Source: Sphingomonadales bacterium
Lineage (GTDB): Bacteria > Pseudomonadota > Alphaproteobacteria > Sphingomonadales > Emcibacteraceae
Length of the DNA: 7,087 bases
Reading direction: 5' to 3'
Assembly: GCA_011051815.1 (NCBI GenBank)
Contig: DRKK01000208.1
Location: forward strand, 1-7,087
Shown one piece after another: positions 1 through 6,844 of the stretch. A model generated the notes under the pieces. That model was not told where the DNA came from. It did no database searches and was given only the letters and a program-made list of their open reading frames with translations. The first letter of the stretch is position 1; every line of letters starts with the position of its first letter. Both the position numbers and the translations under genes were made by a program.

Positions 1-753
<753 letters not shown>

Positions 754-762
754 TCCATGGAT

Positions 763-776
763 TTGATTTTTATCAA
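763..776. promoter_or_regulatory. FNR/NNR/DNR-type binding site (anaerobox) between norB and norQ
   Basis: The sequence TTGAT-TTTT-ATCAA is a perfect inverted repeat matching the TTGAT-N4-ATCAA consensus bound by CRP/FNR-family regulators of anaerobic and NO-responsive genes (FNR, NNR/NnrR, DNR). It starts 10 bases after the norB stop codon, and its centre is about 62 bases before the norQ start codon. Its last two bases are also the first two of the terminator stem that follows. Such sites are established upstream of nor operons, so the context fits. Which regulator binds, and whether it drives a norQ promoter, is inference. The nearest -10-like hexamer (TTTAAT, 808-813) would put the site near -50, not the classical -41.5. 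Confidence 0.7.
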
Positions 777-810
777 AGACGGTGGCAGTCTGATCTGCCA
801 CCGTCTTTTT
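775..810 (+). terminator. Strong intrinsic terminator between norB and norQ
   Basis: Perfect 14-bp stem (775-788 with 795-808) around a 6-base loop TCTGAT. The inner ten pairs are GC-rich (ACGGTGGCAG arm), the base is A-U pairs, and a run of five T closes the structure (806-810). This has every feature of a Rho-independent terminator for a transcript from norB. It lies inside what is usually a continuous norCBQD operon, so it probably lowers norQD transcription relative to norCB, or marks the end of a separate norCB unit. Confidence 0.9.
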
Positions 811-831
811 AATGTTACAGGGTAAAAAAAT

Positions 832-1617
832 ATGAATGACGCAGAAATTCCTTTTTATATGCCAACGGCCAATGAATGTGAGCTTTTTGAAACCGCGTTC
901 AAATCGGGCCTGCCGGTGATGCTGAAAGGCCCGACAGGATGTGGCAAGACCCGCTTTGTGGCCCATATGGCGGCACGGCTTGGCCTGACATTGAACACGG
1001 TGGCCTGTCATGATGACCTGACGGCGGCGGACCTCACGGGCCGTTATCTGCTCAAAGGTGGCGAGACACAATGGGTGGATGGCCCCCTGACCCAGTCCGT
1101 GCGAAACGGCGGCATATGCTACCTTGATGAGGTGGTTGAGGCCCGCAAGGATGTGACTGTGGTCCTGCATCCCCTGACCGATGACCGGCGGCTTCTTCCG
1201 CTGGAACGTACCGGGGAGTTGCTGGAAGCCCCGGACGATTTTATGGTGGTGATTTCCTATAATCCGGGTTATCAGAATATTCTGAAATCCCTGAAGCCAA
1301 GTACCCGCCAGCGCTTTATCGGCATCCATTTTGATTATCCCCCGGCGGATCAGGAAGTGGAGATTATCTGTGCGGAAACCGGCCTTGACCGGGCGCGTTG
1401 TGCGCCGCTGGTCAATCTGGCCCGCCGTATTCGCAACCTGAAAGACCTTGATTTGGAAGAAGGGGCCTCGACCCGGCTTCTGGTCTATTGTGCGACCCTG
1501 ATTATGGCGGGGATTTCACCGATGGAGGCGGCGGAGGCCACGTTGATTGAGCCTTTGAGCGATGACGAAAGTGCCAAGGAAGGCCTGATGGAGGTGGTGC
1601 AGGCCACCTTTGGGTAA
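832..1617 (+). CDS. norQ: NorQ, MoxR/CbbQ-type AAA+ ATPase for NO reductase activation
   Basis: A cytoplasmic AAA+ ATPase of the CbbQ/NirQ/NorQ branch of MoxR proteins. With NorD it forms a chaperone complex needed to make cNOR active, in Paracoccus specifically for insertion of the non-heme iron FeB. The 261-residue length is normal. Visible motifs are Walker A GPTGCGKT (33-40), Walker B ICYLDE (95-100), sensor-1 Asn144 in VVISYNPGY, and the arginine-finger region STRQRF (157-162). The C-terminal part (about 195-261) resembles the CbbQ C-terminal domain and includes STRLLVYCATLIMAGISPMEA-like sequence. The ATG start follows an AGGG (819-822) nine bases upstream in an A-rich leader. It lies after a strong terminator, so an own promoter or read-through is needed. 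norD starts 14 bases after its stop codon. Confidence 0.96.
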   Translation: MNDAEIPFYMPTANECELFETAFKSGLPVMLKGPTGCGKTRFVAHMAARLGLTLNTVACHDDLTAADLTGRYLLKGGETQWVDGPLTQSVRNGGICYLDEVVEARKDVTVVLHPLTDDRRLLPLERTGELLEAPDDFMVVISYNPGYQNILKSLKPSTRQRFIGIHFDYPPADQEVEIICAETGLDRARCAPLVNLARRIRNLKDLDLEEGASTRLLVYCATLIMAGISPMEAAEATLIEPLSDDESAKEGLMEVVQATFG

Positions 1618-1631
1618 GAGGGAAAAAGCGG

Positions 1632-3575
1632 ATGCTTGAGCTGTTTGAACCAGAAGAAATGGTTGGTAAGAAATGGCACCTGCTGGTGCGGGACCAGTCC
1701 AGCTATCCCCATTATAAAGACGCCGCGGTGCGTCTGGATGACATCCGGGATATGATCAGCATTTTCTTCCGGGCTATTGGCGGTGATCCGGGCGTGGATG
1801 TGGCCAGTGTCAGCGAGACATCACAGGGCCACCGTCTGGGATGGCGTATGCGGCTGGGCATGGATCAGGAGCGCCTGCCCGTTTCCCGGCGGGATAATGA
1901 CAGCCTGCTGTTGCCTCGCGAACTGGATTATTTTCCGGAAAAGCGTCTGAACCGGTCGCTCTATCTCTGGCTGGCGGCTTTTCTGGCCCATGCCAGTGAC
2001 AGGCCCGTTCGCAAGCCTGAAAACGCCTTGCATGGGGATTTGCTCACGATGGCACAGGCGTGGCAGACCACTGAATATATCATTGAGACCTATCCCGGCC
2101 TTGGCAAAAAATATGCCGAGCTGTGCGCGGCTTTGCAACAGGCCCGCCCGGCCCGGTCCCTGCCCACCTATGAGGCGCGGCTGGAACAGATCATACAGGA
2201 TTTGCTGTTTGACCATGGATCAGCTCATGAGGATGCGGCGGCCTTGATGCATACGGTCTTGGCCGGGGATAACCTGCCGGATTTTCCGAGAATTCCCCGC
2301 AAGTACAAGAGTTTCCTGCCTATCCCTCTATGGGGGGATGTGGATGTTGTTCACCGGGATATTATGGATGATACCGACTTTGATGAGGCCGATGAAAGCG
2401 CCAAAAATATCTATAAGGATTTGCGGGATGGCCGCAAGCATGATGGGGTTCGTGAAGAGAATGATCAGGTGGACAAGCAGGATCCGCTGGCCCTGAACCG
2501 CTTTGAAAAAGTGATCTCCATGGCGGAAATGGTCAATGTCAACCGGGGGGTTGATGATGACGAGGACGAGGATGTGCAGTCGGCGGTGGATGATCTGGAT
2601 GAACTGTCCCTGACCCGCAACAAGAAAACAACCGCTTCCACCATCAAACTTGACCTGTCCGTGGCCGGGCAGGGCATTGAAACCACGCCCGTTGTGGCGG
2701 AACACAGCTATCCCGAATGGGATTACCGATTGCAAGGCTATCGCCAGAATTTTTGCGCCGTCTTTTCCGCCCGGGCCGAGGAAGAAGCCGAAGGCTGGAA
2801 CCCTGATGAGGCTACAAAACGGCGCATCCGGCGCATCCAGCGACAGTTTGAGGCCCTGCGCCCCCGGCGGGAACGAGTGCGTCGCCAGCAGGACGGCAAG
2901 GAGCTGGACATTGATGCCATGATCCGGTCAAGCTGTGACCTGCGGGCCACGGGGGCGGGCAGTGATCAAATTTATACGGATTACCGCAACCAGACCCGCG
3001 ACCTGGCGGCGGCCATTTTGGCCGATGTGTCCCTGTCTACCGATTCGTGGCTGGACGGGCGGCGGGTGCTGGATGTGGAGAAAGAGGCTTTGATGACGTT
3101 GGCGCTGGGCTTGAAGGCCAGCGGCGATGATAATGCCATCTATTGCTTTTCCTCCCGCAAGCGACACAATATCCGGGTGGATTGCCTGAAAGAATTTGAC
3201 GAGGAAATGTCCCGTCATGTGCAAAACCGGATTTCGGCTTTAAAGCCCGGTTACTATACCCGCATGGGGGCCGCCATTCGCCATGTGACGGAACAATTGA
3301 TCCTGCGGCCCAACCATCATCGGCTGCTGTTGCTGATCAGCGACGGCAAGCCCAATGATATGGATCATTATGAGGGCCGTTATGGTATTGAGGACACCCG
3401 CATGGCTATTCGGGAGGCCCGCAAGCAAGGGGTGGCGGTCTTTGGGGTAACAGTGGATGAAAAGGCGCGGGATTATTTCCCCTATCTGTTCGGACCGGGT
3501 GGCGGGGCGATCATCCCCCATATTGATAACCTGCCCGCAGCCTTGCCGGCAATTTTCAGAAATCTTCTGGCTTAA
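1632..3575 (+). CDS. norD: NorD, VWA/MIDAS-domain protein for NO reductase activation
   Basis: Partner of NorQ in activation of cNOR; NorD is thought to recruit the ATPase to NorB. The protein has 647 residues, usual for the family. The N-terminal two thirds have no motif I recognise but contain a very acidic stretch (DDDEDED at 308-314, continuing to about 325) and an Arg-rich segment near 395-420 (RRIRRIQRQFEALRPRRERV). The C-terminal von Willebrand A domain starts near 455 and has a complete MIDAS: Asp465-x-Ser467-x-Ser469 in ADVSLSTD, Thr543 in YYTRMGAAIRH, and Asp571 in LLISDGKPND. This intact metal site fits the known requirement for MIDAS in NorD. No signal peptide is visible. The ATG is preceded by AAGAGGGAA (1616-1624) and lies 14 bases after norQ, implying co-transcription and coupled translation. 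It converges with the next gene and shares stop-codon bases with it. Confidence 0.95.
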   Translation: MLELFEPEEMVGKKWHLLVRDQSSYPHYKDAAVRLDDIRDMISIFFRAIGGDPGVDVASVSETSQGHRLGWRMRLGMDQERLPVSRRDNDSLLLPRELDYFPEKRLNRSLYLWLAAFLAHASDRPVRKPENALHGDLLTMAQAWQTTEYIIETYPGLGKKYAELCAALQQARPARSLPTYEARLEQIIQDLLFDHGSAHEDAAALMHTVLAGDNLPDFPRIPRKYKSFLPIPLWGDVDVVHRDIMDDTDFDEADESAKNIYKDLRDGRKHDGVREENDQVDKQDPLALNRFEKVISMAEMVNVNRGVDDDEDEDVQSAVDDLDELSLTRNKKTTASTIKLDLSVAGQGIETTPVVAEHSYPEWDYRLQGYRQNFCAVFSARAEEEAEGWNPDEATKRRIRRIQRQFEALRPRRERVRRQQDGKELDIDAMIRSSCDLRATGAGSDQIYTDYRNQTRDLAAAILADVSLSTDSWLDGRRVLDVEKEALMTLALGLKASGDDNAIYCFSSRKRHNIRVDCLKEFDEEMSRHVQNRISALKPGYYTRMGAAIRHVTEQLILRPNHHRLLLLISDGKPNDMDHYEGRYGIEDTRMAIREARKQGVAVFGVTVDEKARDYFPYLFGPGGGAIIPHIDNLPAALPAIFRNLLA

Positions 3576-4378
3576 TTTTTTTCGGGGGCCGGGAAAAATT
3601 CATCACTGTGTCCGCTGATATAATAGGCGATCAGGCCAAGCCATTCATGGACGGCAAAATCCAGCTCATAAAGTGCCGCGCCCGCATCCGGCTTACTGAT
3701 CAGAGAGGATGATAATTCGGTCCGGTAATCAACGGGATAGGGTTGTATCATGATGCCCACTTTCCGGTAAGCCCCAACCGCACGCGGCATATGAAAGGCA
3801 GAAGTTACCAGAAGCCATTTGTCCTCTTCGCCCGGTTTGATCAGCTTCCGACTTTCAAGGGCATTGGTATATGTATTATAGGATTTGTCATCAAAGCGGA
3901 TACGGCTCAGATCTATTCCGGCTTCCTGAAAGAATTTTCGAGCAATCTCGTACTCTGTCATCATGCCGTCAAGCCGTCCTCCACCGCTATATATAACGGG
4001 AAGGGCGGGAAATTGCCGCGCCAGCTTTGCCGCTTCGATCAGGCGTTCCGCCGCACCGCTTAAAGAAACCTGATGATGAAATGTGCTGACCCTGATCCGT
4101 TCGGATCCGCCAAGGATAATAATGCCGCTATAGGGCGGTTGGCTGATGTCATTTGTAAAGCCGGCAAAGCGGTTTTCCAGTGGGGCCATGACCAAATTGG
4201 TCAGGGGGCCAAACATGGCAAGGCCATAAAGGGTAACGCTGATCGTGATGGCCCACAGGCCGGGCTTTTGACGACCCCGCCATAGGAGGACAAGCCCGAT
4301 CAGCAACAGGATAAAGATCAGATTGCTCGGTTGAAGGAACAGCCAGACAGTTCTTGAAATGATATTATCCCATGCCAA
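3572..4378 (-). CDS. DUF218 membrane protein of the YdcF/ElyC/SanA type
   Basis: A 268-residue protein with two N-terminal hydrophobic segments (about 10-33 and 40-62) and a DUF218 domain (about 84-253). Family motifs are IIILGGSERI (86-95), VIYSGGGR (128-135), a conserved TEYEIA (141-146), SYNTYTNA (166-173) and LLVTSAFHMPRA (189-200). Relatives such as ElyC and SanA are E. coli inner-membrane proteins linked to envelope integrity; the biochemical activity is unsettled, so the role here is inferred as envelope-related. The start is a TTG, supported by an AGGGA Shine-Dalgarno seven bases upstream (4386-4390) that directly abuts the TAA stop of the preceding epimerase gene. The two genes are therefore almost certainly one operon with coupled translation. 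The stop lies within a TTAA shared with the norD stop on the opposite strand. Confidence 0.88.
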   Translation of the reverse strand: MAWDNIISRTVWLFLQPSNLIFILLLIGLVLLWRGRQKPGLWAITISVTLYGLAMFGPLTNLVMAPLENRFAGFTNDISQPPYSGIIILGGSERIRVSTFHHQVSLSGAAERLIEAAKLARQFPALPVIYSGGGRLDGMMTEYEIARKFFQEAGIDLSRIRFDDKSYNTYTNALESRKLIKPGEEDKWLLVTSAFHMPRAVGAYRKVGIMIQPYPVDYRTELSSSLISKPDAGAALYELDFAVHEWLGLIAYYISGHSDEFFPAPEKN

Positions 4379-4385
4379 GCGGTGT

Positions 4386-4390
4386 TCCCT
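4386..4390 (-). promoter_or_regulatory. Ribosome binding site that fixes the TTG start of the DUF218 gene
   Basis: On the minus strand AGGGA follows immediately after the TAA stop of the epimerase gene, with seven bases (ACACCGC) before TTG. I see no in-frame ATG with comparable support nearby. The ATG overlapping the second and third codons is in another frame. Confidence 0.7.
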
Positions 4391-5389
4391 TTAATTTATC
4401 TGGTGATATGTTTTATACCAGTGGATGAATTTGGGAATGCCTTCTTCGATTTTGGTCTTTGGCTCAAAGCCCAGATCATTTTGAATGGCGGTAATATCGG
4501 CGGCGGTTTCCTTCACATCGCCCGGCTGTATGGGCAACAGGTCCATCTCTGCTTTTTTGCCCAGACAATCTTCCAGAACCTTAATCATATCCAGCAGCCG
4601 AACCGTATTGTTATTGCCGATATTATAGACCCGGTGCGGGGCATTGGACCCGACGGTATGCAGGGTGCCATCATCCTTTGGTGGATTATCGAGACAGCGG
4701 ACAATGCCGTCAATAATATCTTCAATGAAGGTAAAGTCCCGCAACATATCCCCGTGGTTAAACACTGGAATAGGCTCCCCAGCCAGAATTTTTTTGGTGA
4801 AAATCCACATGGCCATATCGGGCCGCCCCCACGGGCCGTAAACCGTAAAAAACCGCAGACCAGTCTGGGGCATCCGGTACAGATGGGCATAGCTCTGGCT
4901 CATCAACTCGTCGGCTTTTTTGGTGGCGGCATAGAGGGATACGGGATTATCCACCCGGTCATCCACGGAAAAAGGCATATTCTTATTGCCGCCGTAAACG
5001 GAGGATGAGGAGGCATAGACGAGATGCTCAAAGCCTTTTTTATGGCGGCAGTATTCCATGATGTTCAAATGGCCGATCAAATTTGACTGGGCATAAACAA
5101 AAGGATTGGTCAGGGAATAACGCACCCCTGCCTGTGCGCCAAGGTGAATGACTTTTTTCACATCATAGGGGGCGAGGGCCGCTGTTAGGGCTTCAAAATC
5201 CGAAAAATCCAGCTTCAGGAAGGTAAAGCCGGGATTGCCCTTTATTTCAGACAGGCGGCTTTCTTTCAGGCTGACATCGTAATAATCATTCAGGTTATCA
5301 ATGCCGATAACCTCTTCCCCCCGTTCCAGCAGAAGTCTGGAAACATTAAAGCCGATAAAGCCGGCGGCACCTGTTACAACTATGGCCAT
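4391..5389 (-). CDS. NAD-dependent UDP-glucuronate 4-epimerase
   Basis: A short-chain dehydrogenase-type nucleotide-sugar epimerase. It most likely interconverts UDP-glucuronate and UDP-galacturonate in the cytoplasm for capsule, LPS or exopolysaccharide synthesis (LpsL/CapI/GAE type). The 332-residue length is typical. The NAD-binding GAAGFIG is at 7-13, with Asp31 at the end of the second strand. IDNLNDYYDVSLKESRL (30-46) and GAQAGVRYS (84-92) are characteristic of the UDP-glucuronate branch. ASSSSVYG is at 126-133, and the catalytic YxxxK is Tyr153/Lys157 (YAATKK). GPWGRPDMA (185-193) and the MLRDFTFIEDI segment (215-225) are also family-like. The ATG has GAGGGA (5395-5400) five bases upstream and a good promoter. 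The DUF218 gene follows 12 bases downstream. Substrate choice is inferred by similarity; a related UDP-GlcNAc- or UDP-Glc-type specificity is less likely. Confidence 0.9.
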   Translation of the reverse strand: MAIVVTGAAGFIGFNVSRLLLERGEEVIGIDNLNDYYDVSLKESRLSEIKGNPGFTFLKLDFSDFEALTAALAPYDVKKVIHLGAQAGVRYSLTNPFVYAQSNLIGHLNIMEYCRHKKGFEHLVYASSSSVYGGNKNMPFSVDDRVDNPVSLYAATKKADELMSQSYAHLYRMPQTGLRFFTVYGPWGRPDMAMWIFTKKILAGEPIPVFNHGDMLRDFTFIEDIIDGIVRCLDNPPKDDGTLHTVGSNAPHRVYNIGNNNTVRLLDMIKVLEDCLGKKAEMDLLPIQPGDVKETAADITAIQNDLGFEPKTKIEEGIPKFIHWYKTYHQIN

Positions 5390-5422
5390 AAATATCCCTC
5401 AAATGAAAATGATCGTTGATGT

Positions 5423-5451
5423 GTTATCTTCTAGCGTAATCGCCTTGTCAA
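5423..5451 (-). promoter_or_regulatory. Sigma70-like promoter of the epimerase-DUF218 operon
   Basis: On the minus strand a consensus -35 TTGACA (5446-5451) is followed by a 17-bp spacer and a -10-like GATAAC (5423-5428). Transcription would start near 5416 and give a leader of about 27 bases containing the GAGGGA ribosome binding site. The match is good in sequence and spacing; no operator is evident. Confidence 0.65.
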
Positions 5452-5504
5452 TTCCTTAAAATATGCGGGCGGGGTAAAAAAATCTTTTTTTTGTAAAATC
5501 ATCG

Positions 5505-5533
5505 TTGCATGTTGGCATAAATCTGCCTATGTT
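5505..5533 (+). promoter_or_regulatory. Sigma70-like promoter of tRNA-Gln
   Basis: A -35-like TTGCAT (5505-5510), a 17-bp spacer and a -10-like TATGTT (5528-5533) lie upstream of the tRNA. The start would be near 5540, giving a 5' leader of about 25 bases before the mature end at 5566. No other promoter-like pair with good spacing was seen here. Confidence 0.55.
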
Positions 5534-5565
5534 CGCCAAATCTTTTTAGGCATGTTCAGGCCTGA

Positions 5566-5640
5566 TGGGGTGTAGCCAAGTGGTAAGGCAACGGGTTTTG
5601 ATCCCGTCATGCGCAGGTTCGAATCCTGCCACCCCAACCA
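5566..5640 (+). tRNA. tRNA-Gln (anticodon TTG), CCA encoded
   Basis: A complete cloverleaf can be folded. The 7-bp acceptor stem is TGGGGTG (5566-5572) with CACCCCA (5630-5636), followed by discriminator A5637 and encoded CCA (5638-5640). The anticodon stem is ACGGG (5591-5595) with CCCGT (5603-5607). The loop TTTTGAT places TTG at 5598-5600, reading CAA and CAG glutamine codons. The T arm is GCAGG-TTCGAAT-CCTGC. No intron or mismatch was seen. The gene points toward ffs on the other strand, with about 47 bases between them. Confidence 0.97.
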
Positions 5641-5687
5641 TTTCTGATTTAATTCAATACGGGAAAATTTTTGGAAATCTTGTTGGT

Positions 5688-5775
5688 GAGAGATTGAACG
5701 ACCCGACATATCCTGTTACGGCTGCTCCCTTCCGGGCCTGACCGGATTGGCAGGTCAGTCGTCCGCCAATCTCTC
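5688..5775 (-). ncRNA. ffs: Signal recognition particle RNA (small bacterial 4.5S type)
   Basis: On the minus strand the conserved SRP core GGTCAGGCCCGGAAGGGAGC, followed by AGCC, contains the GGAA tetraloop (5730-5733) and the asymmetric-loop sequence that binds Ffh. The ends pair perfectly over nine bases (GAGAGATTG, 5767-5775, with CAATCTCTC, 5688-5696), with further pairing inside (ACGAC with GTCGT, CCTG with CAGG). The result is a single 88-nt hairpin without an Alu domain, as in alphaproteobacteria. The RNA acts with Ffh and FtsY in co-translational targeting of membrane proteins. The ends are set from the pairing and may be off by a few bases. No U-rich intrinsic terminator is obvious after the 3' end. 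Confidence 0.93.
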
Positions 5776-5782
5776 GGGCGCA

Positions 5783-5811
5783 TATATGGTCTTTTTTCAG
5801 GACAAGATCAA
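5783..5811 (-). promoter_or_regulatory. Sigma70-like promoter of ffs
   Basis: On the minus strand a -35-like TTGATC (5806-5811), a 17-bp spacer and a -10-like CATATA (5783-5788) precede the RNA. The start would fall at about 5775-5776, exactly at the first paired base of the SRP RNA stem. That agreement between spacing and RNA structure supports the call. Confidence 0.65.
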
Positions 5812-5893
5812 GGGCCTTGTTCATTGTGCTGGAAAAAAAGCATCTTCTGTGGCACCCTGCCGGTCCCCGTAACAGTGACAGAGACAATCCCCC

Positions 5894-6793
5894 ATGATGG
5901 ACCCGTGTATTTTTTCCGGCTTTCCCCTTGATCCCGCCGATCATCTGAGGGGTGATGAGGCATGGTTGGCCGCACAGCTCGCCTGTGACAGCAGTCGTTT
6001 TTTGCGCTATTATCATGGGCGGCCATTGATGGATATATCGGACGGTTTGCGTCCGGCTGATGGTCCTTGTGATGTGGGGGAGAATGACTGGGTCTTTATG
6101 GGGTTGGACGGGGATGTGGCGATCTTTGCGGTGGGCCTGAGGGTTAAGCCTGATTTACCTGACTATGAAAAATTCATTGATCTGCGTTCCATCGCCCTGC
6201 AACTAGGCGCATCGGGGTTCAGCAACATTCCGTCCCTTTTGGGCCGGGGCAAGATGTTGCTGGAGTGGAACGGGCGGCGGGACTTCTGTTCCTGTTGCGG
6301 TCATAAAACCCGTGTGGAACGGGGCGGATATGTGCGCAAATGCATAAATGACGATTGCGGAGCAGAGCATTTTCCGCGCACGGACCCGGTGGTGATCATG
6401 CTGGTGACATCCGGCGATCAATGCTTGCTGGGCCGGGGTGTGGGCTGGCCGGAGGGTAATTATTCGGCATTGGCAGGCTTTATGGAGCCGGGCGAAACCA
6501 TCGAGGAGGCCACCCGGCGGGAAGTTCTGGAAGAATCAGGGATCAGGGTGGGCGATGTGCGCTATGTGAAAAGTCAGCCTTGGCCTTTCCCCTCATCCCT
6601 GATGATCGGTGTGCGGGCAGAGGCTCTGTCTACAGAGATCACCATTGACCCTGTGGAATTGGCAGATGCCCGCTGGTTTGAGCGGGCGTACTTGCGGGAG
6701 GTGTTTGAAAGCGGCGGCGGCTCTGACTTTAGAATCCCGCCTAATATTGCGATTGCCCGTCATTTGCTGGAAGAATGGTTGCGCATGGGCTGA
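5894..6793 (+). CDS. nudC: NAD(H) pyrophosphatase / RNA NAD-decapping Nudix hydrolase (NudC)
   Basis: Hydrolyses NADH/NAD to NMN(H) and AMP and, in E. coli, removes NAD caps from RNA. The 299 residues follow the usual alphaproteobacterial layout: an N-terminal NUDIX-like domain (about 1-125), a zinc ribbon with Cys132/Cys135 and Cys150/Cys155 (C-x2-C and C-x4-C), then the Nudix domain. The Nudix box GX5EX7REUXEEXGU is intact from Gly195 to Ile217 (catalytic Glu210, Glu213, Glu214). The NudC-specific SQPWPFPxS motif is at 227-235, which separates it from other Nudix enzymes. An in-frame TGA at 5876-5878 limits the start to the tandem ATG-ATG at 5894/5897. The ribosome binding site is weak (AGAGA at 5880-5884), and I found no convincing promoter in the gap shared with ffs. 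A thioesterase gene follows after 51 bases. Confidence 0.95.
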   Translation: MMDPCIFSGFPLDPADHLRGDEAWLAAQLACDSSRFLRYYHGRPLMDISDGLRPADGPCDVGENDWVFMGLDGDVAIFAVGLRVKPDLPDYEKFIDLRSIALQLGASGFSNIPSLLGRGKMLLEWNGRRDFCSCCGHKTRVERGGYVRKCINDDCGAEHFPRTDPVVIMLVTSGDQCLLGRGVGWPEGNYSALAGFMEPGETIEEATRREVLEESGIRVGDVRYVKSQPWPFPSSLMIGVRAEALSTEITIDPVELADARWFERAYLREVFESGGGSDFRIPPNIAIARHLLEEWLRMG

Positions 6794-6844
6794 GACCGTA
6801 ATAGTAAAGGGATAGAAGCCTGCGCAAATTGGAGAATAAAAAGA

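Noticed and set aside
3574..3600. Ten-pair AT-rich hairpin just after the norD stop, as a possible terminator.
   Set aside because: The stem is mostly A-U and G-U pairs, no T-run follows it on the plus strand, and it lies inside the DUF218 coding region.
4382..5008. Plus-strand open frame of 208 codons opposite the epimerase.
   Set aside because: The epimerase on the other strand has all family motifs; this frame is its shadow.
5406..5430. TTGATGTGTTATC near the epimerase promoter, considered as a second FNR-type site.
   Set aside because: Only one half-site matches; the other half diverges from ATCAA.
5476..5492. A7-TC-T8 tract upstream of the epimerase promoter, considered as a terminator.
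   Set aside because: An A-T hairpin with a 2-base loop and no GC stem is not a credible terminator. It may only be a flexible or bent AT-rich tract.
5566..5640. tRNA-Gln as an integration site for a mobile element.
   Set aside because: No integrase gene, no repeat of the tRNA 3' end and no foreign-looking DNA is seen in the flanks.
5527..5709. Minus-strand open frame of 60 codons reading GWQDSNLRMTGSKPVALPLG through the tRNA.
   Set aside because: It is the antisense translation of tRNA-Gln, a well-known recurrent false protein in genome annotations. It also runs across the end of ffs.
5812..5893. Search for a nudC promoter in the gap shared with ffs.
   Set aside because: TTGTTC and TTGTGC could serve as -35 elements, but no acceptable -10 lies at 16-18 bp, so none is called.
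5654..6026. Minus-strand open frames covering ffs and the start of nudC.
   Set aside because: They overlap the SRP RNA gene, its promoter and the certain NudC frame, and show no family motif.
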